Shown here in pieces: positions 57,536 through 64,000 of a stretch of 64,000 nt of DNA. The notes below the pieces were generated by a model that saw nothing but the letters and a program-made list of their open reading frames with translations, was not told the origin of the DNA and ran no database searches. Location of the stretch: the NCBI RefSeq assembly GCF_905147365.1, contig NC_056412.1:16360001-16424000 (forward strand). Reading direction: 5' to 3'. How positions within the stretch are numbered: position 1 is the first letter of the stretch; each line of letters opens with the position of its first letter. The position numbers and the translations under genes are program-made. This DNA is from Aricia agestis (lineage: Eukaryota > Arthropoda > Insecta > Lepidoptera > Lycaenidae).

Positions 57536-58180
57536 GGGTTCCGTAGTCAACAAGGAACCCTTATAGTTTCGGTCTGTCTGTCTGTCCGCGGTATAATTGC
57601 TCAGAGACTATAGGACCTACAAAGCTGTAATTCGGCATGAATGCACATATATAAGTAAAATATGATGCCAACAAAATGATACATAAAATCTTAAGTTTTT
57701 TATGGTAGGTACCTCCCCTACACATGAAGCAGGGATGATTTTTTTCTCATGTCCATGAAGTCCATCCCATCGTGTGGGGTATCGTTGGATAGGTTTATTA
57801 AAAATATTATGAGTATTTCAAAATATGAAGTTATGAAGTGAAAAAAAATCGTTAGAGTCCAGTGCCCCCCCCCCCCCTTCTACCTGCTAAAGGGTTGTTT
57901 CTAAAAAGGTGAAAAGTTACGGGAGTAGGAAATATGCGCGGCTAAGAAGACTTCAAAAGTTATTGAGTACCTAATAGTCGATCAACTAAAAAAATGTATT
58001 CGGCGAAATATAAAGGAACATTTCGTTCAAATTCCTTTGAACGGAACTGAGATGATGTTGTTAGTACTTACTGTAAAACATGTTATAAATATACATTCAC
58101 TGACCATACAAAAAATATCAAAAACTAGCGGTACTACGCAACCCTACATTGCGCGTGGCCCGACACGGACTTGGCTGGTT
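57536..58180 (-). repeat. GGCCAAGTGCGAGTCGG family, copy 5
   Basis: Minus-strand start CAGCCAAGTCCGTGTCGGGC, ending ACGGAACCCTA. Shares GTGTGGGGTATCGTTGGATA and a poly-C run with 29381-29946. Confidence 0.6.
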
Positions 58181-58947
58181 TTATTTGTCTCACTGGGTAT
58201 CTACTGTAACGTAAGTAGTAATTACACTACTATATAGGAAAAATCGTGTTGCAAACAAGATAATCATGCATTGAACATATTTATTAAGTTATAATTGATT
58301 TGACACACGCAATAAGCGGAAGAATACTTTGACGCTAAGTAAATAAAAAACAAAAAAAAAATAATAATAAAAAAATCCACAGCCGAATATTGTAACCTCC
58401 TCGTTTTTTGGAAGTCGGTTAAAAAGTTTTCTTGTGATCCACCAGCTTCGTTGCTCAGCTGTTACACCCTGTATAGATTTTTAACAGCTACTTAAATTAG
58501 CAGCTAAAAATCTATTTTATTAGTTTATATCGTAGGGCTACACAGGGTTACACCCATACACAATAATTCATACCCCCCAGCGGAACTGGATTCTAAAGAA
58601 AGCAGTTACCATCCCAAGATTACTCGTAGGGCTAGGATCTTTTCCATACACGACACACAGACAGATAACACAATATCCGAGCACTAACATGACTAAAGTA
58701 CCTATAAGAACAGGTCATGTGACCTAGTTTAGGTACTTAGTACCATAAAATTGTTTATATTAAAGTTAAGTTAACAATAATTACTGTCAACAATGTAAAC
58801 AATGTACCTATAATATTGTTATCATCAATAAAGATTATTATTATTATTATTGATATTGTATAGAGTTTTCTATTCTCCTTTATAAGGGTTTGTTCCAAAG
58901 TTGCGGGCTTGTGGCCAAACAACTTCAGGTAAGTTATAATGTGTTAG
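58181..58947. repeat. Repeat ends and a LINE-like 3' tail
   Basis: 58378-58425 is the end of the GGAAGTCGGTTAAAAA repeat. 58720-58860 looks like a plus-strand non-LTR 3' tail: an AATAAAG followed by ATTATTATTATTATTATTG. No gene. Confidence 0.4.
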
Positions 58948-59139
58948 TTAATTAATAGACAAAAACTTTCTAACGATTCGACATGTGTTGAGGATTACCG
59001 CCTTTTGAATGGTGATGTATGAGAGTGGGTGCATGTTGAGTATTTTCAGGCTATTATGAAGTGTCTTGGGGATGATTCCAGTACTTGAGATGATGATGGG
59101 CACGGTTTTTACGGTATTTACTTTCCATTGCGACTTCAA
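58948..59139 (-). pseudogene. Fragment of a non-LTR ORF C-terminus
   Basis: The minus strand reads TVKTVPIIISSTGIIPKTLH then YITIQKAVILNTCRIVRKFL, a signature I know from the extreme C-terminus of insect type-1 (R2/R4-like) reverse-transcriptase ORFs. It directly adjoins the left end of the transposon at 59169. Confidence 0.55.
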
Positions 59140-59181
59140 TTCTATTATTATTATGATTTATATATATTGGGCCATTCCATT

Positions 59182-59574
59182 ATCGCGGGTGCAACACTTA
59201 GACACATAAAAAGTAACTTATCTATGAAATAAAAAAACATTTTTAAAGAAAATATTATGTAAATAACTACATTTTTATACCTTCTATATGTATTGATGTA
59301 CAGCGATATCAAAATAATGTTATAATAGACAGGGGTGGAGCTTAAATAGCCATCGCGGGTGCAACACATTTGGCCCTACGTTTCCTAGAACATAAACTAA
59401 AACGCAAAACTCTGTTAATTGTCTTTTATTTAACATGTGATACCATGATAGTCCGTAAGGTGTTAACAAAAGTAAATACCAAATCAAATAAATGGAAAGG
59501 AAACAAAAAACAATAATGAATTATTCAAGTTTTTCTCGATCGCGGGTGCAACCTAGAATTATCGCGGGTGCAAC
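59182..59574 (+). repeat. ATCGCGGGTGCAAC motif, four left-side copies
   Basis: Exact copies at 59182-59195, 59352-59365, 59539-59552 and 59561-59574, all in the same orientation, on the 3' side of the transposase. Candidate transposase-binding sites. Confidence 0.85.
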
Positions 59575-59660
59575 TTGTGTAAATTAAGTATGTTTCTCAT
59601 GATTAATAACAAACCAAAACTTAAATATTATATAAAAACCAAAAATATGAGGCACTTCCA

Positions 59661-62042
59661 TTAATTTCTTTTTTCAAAAACGTCGATTTCTGAAGAAAAT
59701 TCTAAGAAATTTTTATTTCCAACAGTCTTTTTTTCTGGTGCTTCTACCTTTGCGATAATATCTTCAAAACGTACATAAGCTATGTCATTAGAGATTTCTG
59801 TGAAACGTTTGCCATCGATCGTGGATAAAAATTGAATTTTGATTTGTCCATCCCCGACATAACGATATTGTGTATTTTTTTTGCCGATTTTACAGAAAAA
59901 ACGAACGAGCACATACAAACCATGACAGATATCTTTTGGGAGCAGGTCAGCACACATTGTACCGGTTTTAGGACAAAGTGATTTTGAATCTTGATAAGAT
60001 GTCGATGGAGTTTCATCATTTAAGGCTTCGAAGGCTTATTCTATTTCTGACTGCCTGTAAACAGCAACAGTTTCAGAATTTAGTAATTTCGAGTCATTAA
60101 ATACTTCGTTATCTGAATCAGTTTCTGAATTACTGTAAACATCCGAAACTTGTAATCTTGCTTTATAGGGCATTGAAGATGTGCTCTGATTCCACAGTAA
60201 AGACATAGATATGTCAGGGTACAGAATTTCATTGTATGATTTGAAGTTTCTAAGAGGTACCAAGTCTTCATCAGCCCAATCACTTTCTGCGTCGGCGGAG
60301 CCTTTAGTTGGCAATTTCAAAACCAATGTTTCTTTGGAACGGGACAGTGAGGTGCGTGCTGCTAAAATAGTATGACCTTCTTCAGATTGGAAAAAATGTT
60401 TTGCTTGAATACCTGGTATATTTTTTAGCATTTTCCATTTATCATCTAAATTAATCATGTTTTCTTGAACTTCCTCTTTTGGTACGTATATGAAGTAAAT
60501 ATTCTTGGAGAGACTTCGTGCCAAATCATAAAATTCTTGGGCACTATTGATTAAGGCTCTCCTAGACTTAATGGCTATCCACTATCTCTTGACACTTCCG
60601 CCAATTCCATCGACGGCGCCTTTTCCGTGGGAAGCAGCAAAAAAGTTCCATTCAAGATGAGTAAAACCAAAATCTGCTTTAAAAGCGTTGATGCTTGCCA
60701 TTACATATCGGTTTTTAAACTGAGCGGCGCAATTATCACTAAAGATATATAAAAATTTAATGTCGACAGAGATCGATTTGATATATTCAAATATTTTTTG
60801 TAGAAAGTAATGCACAGTATATTTATTGTGGCTTAGCTCATCACTTATTATGACCACTGAATGGAGTTTATCTGCAGTCCAAATACAACATGTAAATAGA
60901 GTGACTTGTGCATGAGACCAGTGTGCTGATTGTATTTCATCCTGATTAATTAACGCGTAGTTCTCGGCAAAATCTATTTGCACTACAACTTTCTCACTGG
61001 TAAGATCTTGTTTTAGAGTTTGAAAGTATCTGGATTGTACATTTTTAACAAATGAATGTAGCTTAAACTTAGCAGTGCTGTCGTGTAGTTCGTTTAGAGC
61101 TTCATTAAATGGCTTGCTAATTACGATCTGTTTTGGTCTCTGATTCTGAAAGATCCACTTTTTCCAGTTAACATTAGGATTAGAAGCTAGGGTAATGTTC
61201 CAAAGGTCAGATTCCTTACAAATACTGCAACTATTTGACATACAGTCCTCATTATCGGCACTACATGACACCCGATTCAGAAGATCTTTGTGCGTTTTTG
61301 GAAAGTCAGTCACATGTTTTGAAATAGCGAGTAGAAGATTAATATAATTTGAATGAGTTATGCACACGCAAACATTATGTGGAGTATTGTTTATAGGTAG
61401 AACATGAGCTGGTCTCTCCATATAAAAAACAGTCTTACCAATCAATATTTCAGGATGAATTTCTTTAAAAATTTCGAAGGCTTCTCGGACATTCATAATC
61501 ATTGTTCTTTTCTGGATCCGTAGTTTCTTTCCCGTGTTAGATTTTACTGTCTTTACATCTTTTATGCCAGGCATTTGTCTACTTATATCATCCCTATTAT
61601 AAAAATTATGAATGTAGTTTTTTACTTCTTCTGTTATTTTTCGAGGCATTGCTTTGTTGGCGTCATTATCATTAAGTGCAATATTGAATTGGACAGCGAT
61701 TCTTTGTAAAACTTCTACTGCCTTTGTGGGACTTGCAGGTAGATTGCGTTTTACTTTTGCCACAGCCTTACCCAATGTGCAAGGACTACTATAGTTATTA
61801 CCAGTTTGTTTAAGTTTTTCTTCACGCCGCCGCTTCCTTGTTTTTCGCATTCTTTCTTTCGATTCTATTCTAGCCTGTATTTTTAAATCTTTATCTGTGT
61901 TCATTTTTTCTTTCAATTCTTGTCTTCGTTTTAAATCACGAGCTCTTTCCTTGCGGAGATATTCTTTATAAAGCTCGGGATTTTCCTTTATGTTCCGCCT
62001 ATACTTCTGCGAAGCAGTCCCTTCATCTTGTTGAGTTGTCAT
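59661..62042 (-). pseudogene. Transposase of the 59-62 kb element, two nonsense codons
   Basis: ATG at 62042, one frame to TAA at 59661: 793 codons with TAG at codon 487 (60582-60584) and TAA at codon 669 (60036-60038), and no frameshift. Parts in order: a very basic charged N-terminus (residues 20-90, RKTRKRRREEK), NLPASPTKAVEVLQRIA, FYNRDDISRQMPGIKDV, MERPAHVLPINNTPHNVCVC, a Cys cluster CSADNEDCMSNSCSIC (likely zinc-binding), then VVVQIDFAENYALIN, QDEIQSAHWSHAQVTLFTCC, YIFSDNCAAQFKNRYV and EWNFFAASHGKGAVDGIGGS. The Asp of IDFAEN, the Asp of FSDN and an acidic residue in the last block are candidate DDE/D residues. After the second stop a C-terminal domain follows (YVLVRFFCKIGKKNTQYRYV). Similar uncharacterised proteins exist in insects and cnidarians. 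Confidence 0.75.
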
Positions 62043-62195
62043 TTTTATAGAGTTTCCTAAAAAGATACAAATTTTTTTTGGGATTTTCAAAAAAAAAAAA
62101 CAATAAAATTTTTAGTTTACCATACTAATGTAATCAATATATTACCACAAATCGGTTTGTATCCAAATATTTGCACACACGAGTATAATTTAAAA

Positions 62196-62375
62196 ATCGC
62201 GGGTGCAACAATTTTAAGGTTATATTTATTTCATTGTAATAGACACTACAAACCTAAAAACCATTTATTATCATCTAGTTCTGGTATCTCCTTACTTTTA
62301 TAAACTTGCAAAAAGTTTGCATGTTAGTTTACAGAAATGATTAAACTTTAATATCTTTTTCATCGCGGGTGCAAC
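62196..62375 (+). repeat. ATCGCGGGTGCAAC motif, two right-side copies
   Basis: Exact copies at 62196-62209 and 62362-62375, same orientation as the left group, just upstream of the transposase start. Confidence 0.85.
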
Positions 62376-62737
62376 CGTTTCGGATAGTATATTTTCAATC
62401 AAGTCTGGCTCAAATAAAAATTCTATATTTACTATTTTTTTTACGTATTAAAATAAAATAATACTTACACTTTACGACAGCTGGTAGAACCAATCCCAAA
62501 AATAGTCGGTTTTAAGTACTTTACTCCAGTGTTTCAAAGTATGATTTTACCATTTGCGCGCGAGTTGACGAGAGGTAATATTGCATCACTCGGCAAATGT
62601 TATAATTTCCGGTCAATTAAAATAGATATACTTTTATATTAAAGGTAGACTATTACTATTTGCATTTATAATAAAAGATGTTACAAATAGTAAGATTTAA
62701 AAATTGAAGTCGAGGGTCGTCTGTGGCGGAATCGCCC

Positions 62738-63800
62738 TATTATGTAATTAATAAAATTTGAAATAATTAATTATGATGTAGTTAGGTCTATGTATGAAGT
62801 TGTTGGCAATTTTGTTCTTTGAAAAGAAAAAAATCTCAGCAACCTTATCTATAACCCGTAATAGAAACACACAATGCACTTTGTAAGCATGAGAACTGTA
62901 TTATGCACTTATCTTAATCTTTTAATCTATGCAAGTTCTAATGATCTCCTGACCTGATTTGAGGATTATGACTAGTACTTATACATAACAAGATGACGCC
63001 TGCGACTCTCCGTAATCTCCGTTTATCGTGCGGTAACCGTACATTTTTCCGGGATAAAAAGTATCCTATGTTCTTTCCCGGGACTCAAATAATCTGCATA
63101 CTAAATTTCAGCAAAATCGGTTCTGTGGTTTGGAAGTGAAGAGGTTGTAGACAGACATACACTGACATTTTTAATTTTTCTAAGATAAAATATTTTGTTA
63201 AATAAAATTAATTTTTACCTAAGTATAAGAGTCTTTTGTATTATAATTTTTTTTTATCTCAAAATTTCGTATTTACATATTATCTACCGTAGTATGTATA
63301 AATTTCATTAAAAATAAGTTAATTACTTTAGTACATGATATTTTTTTATATTCTAAAAAATAATATTAAGTATGTTTAAGTAATTACATAAAAAACTTTT
63401 TAATTCATTAAGAATTATTTTAGAATGATTTTGTAATTTAAGTAAAATTAATATTTAAGTATATAATATACAACCCAAGCGTACTTCAAATTCGGCGATA
63501 TTTTGAGCTTATTTTTTATTTTTTTAATCGGCCATTTTGTTTTTACCTGGCCACCGCGGATATGTGACTGGAGAATGGAGAGCAATCGGTCAAATGATGA
63601 TTAGTTCGGTCACGCTAAACAATTATGTGATAGTCTGATATGGTAATGTGGTTTAGATTAATCAACATCATCATTTCTATATTTAAAAAAGCGGCTAAGT
63701 GCGAGTTGGACTCGCCCATGGAGGGTTCCGCTGCAGCAATAAGGTTTATCTTTTTGAAATTAAAACTTATAGTTTCGGAGAAAAGTGGCTGTGACATACG

Positions 63801-63831
<31 letters not shown>

Positions 63832-64000
63832 ATGACGAATCTATAAGTGTTCCATTTTTTTGCCATTTGGCTACGGAACCCTAAAAAAAAACAGTTTGTA
63901 CTGTGGAAGCGCAGAAATGATCGACATAGCCGTAACGCCGTAAGCAATTAAGGATACCTAAATTTTCGGCAGTTAAAACTTACTACTTACGTACCTACTT
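62738..64000. repeat. Right flank: repeat fragments
   Basis: 63028-63190 is a TTTTTCCGGGATAAAAAGTA repeat (44493/45295 family). 63689-63884 is a short copy of the GGCCAAGTGCGAGTCGG family (GCTAAGTGCGAGTTGGACT, GACAGACAGACAGAC, GGCTACGGAACCCTAAA). 63190-63480 is AT-rich with no structure. No gene. Confidence 0.5.

Larger units (their letters stand above)
59169..62737 (-). mobile_element. 3.6-kb DNA transposon with 14-bp repeat array, Sola-like (tentative)
   Basis: Proposed ends: GGGCCATTCC at 59169 and its inverted partner GGGCGATTCC (reverse complement of 62728-62737), 9/10 identical, flanked by TATT on both sides (59165-59168 and 62738-62741). Inside lies one minus-strand transposase (62042-59661). 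Six direct copies of ATCGCGGGTGCAAC occur outside the coding part: 59182, 59352, 59539, 59561, 62196 and 62362, and none elsewhere in the window. 4-bp duplications are known for the Sola superfamily; assignment to it is inference. Confidence 0.6.

Noticed and set aside
59182..62375. CRISPR-like array of the 14-mer ATCGCGGGTGCAAC
   Set aside because: Copies are too few, irregularly spaced and split around an ORF; the setting is a eukaryotic transposon.

Overview
The window looks like nuclear DNA of a moth or butterfly (Lepidoptera). It is AT-rich, its genes have many introns, and it is crowded with short interspersed repeats, palindromic MITEs, Tc1/mariner, non-LTR and TTAA-flanked elements of the kinds usual in lepidopteran genomes. 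The one complete gene is a clear SNMP2 orthologue.

Two host genes are present, tail to tail. On the plus strand, the last three exons of a PWP2 (UTP1) homologue lie at 2529-2677, 12075-12279 and 15339-15465; it is a U3 snoRNP/small-subunit-processome WD-repeat protein, and its upstream exons lie outside the window. On the minus strand, a complete and apparently intact ten-exon SNMP2 gene (sensory neuron membrane protein 2, CD36 family, 513 aa) runs from its ATG at 52869 to its TGA at 15981. All ten exons join in frame with GT-AG introns. The two stop codons are about 0.5 kb apart. SNMP2 has a canonical AATAAA two bases after its stop codon, followed by a GT-rich tract.

Nearly everything else is mobile DNA in introns or flanks. 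PWP2 intron sequence holds a long jockey/CR1-type non-LTR element (3153-7735, antisense to PWP2, ORF2 open) and a 3.9-kb terminal-inverted-repeat element (8107-11993) with arrays of an AATGCCGTTAA motif at both ends. SNMP2 introns hold a decayed Tc1-like element (18543-20115), an internally deleted mariner (39535-40452), a miniature LTR retrotransposon (TRIM, 37695-38422), an internally deleted R1-like element with a 15-bp target duplication (49589-50882), tRNA-derived and other SINEs, and many foldback MITEs in several families.

Upstream of SNMP2 (53-64 kb) there are a long-TIR element, two neighbouring TTAA-flanked elements, and a 3.6-kb DNA transposon (59169-62737). Its 793-codon transposase is broken only by two in-frame stop codons. 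It carries six direct copies of the 14-mer ATCGCGGGTGCAAC and a possible 4-bp TATT target duplication. This element and the 3.9-kb one are the best candidates for something poorly described.

Family assignments come from reading the translated sequence without database searches. Repeat boundaries are approximate unless a target duplication is given.
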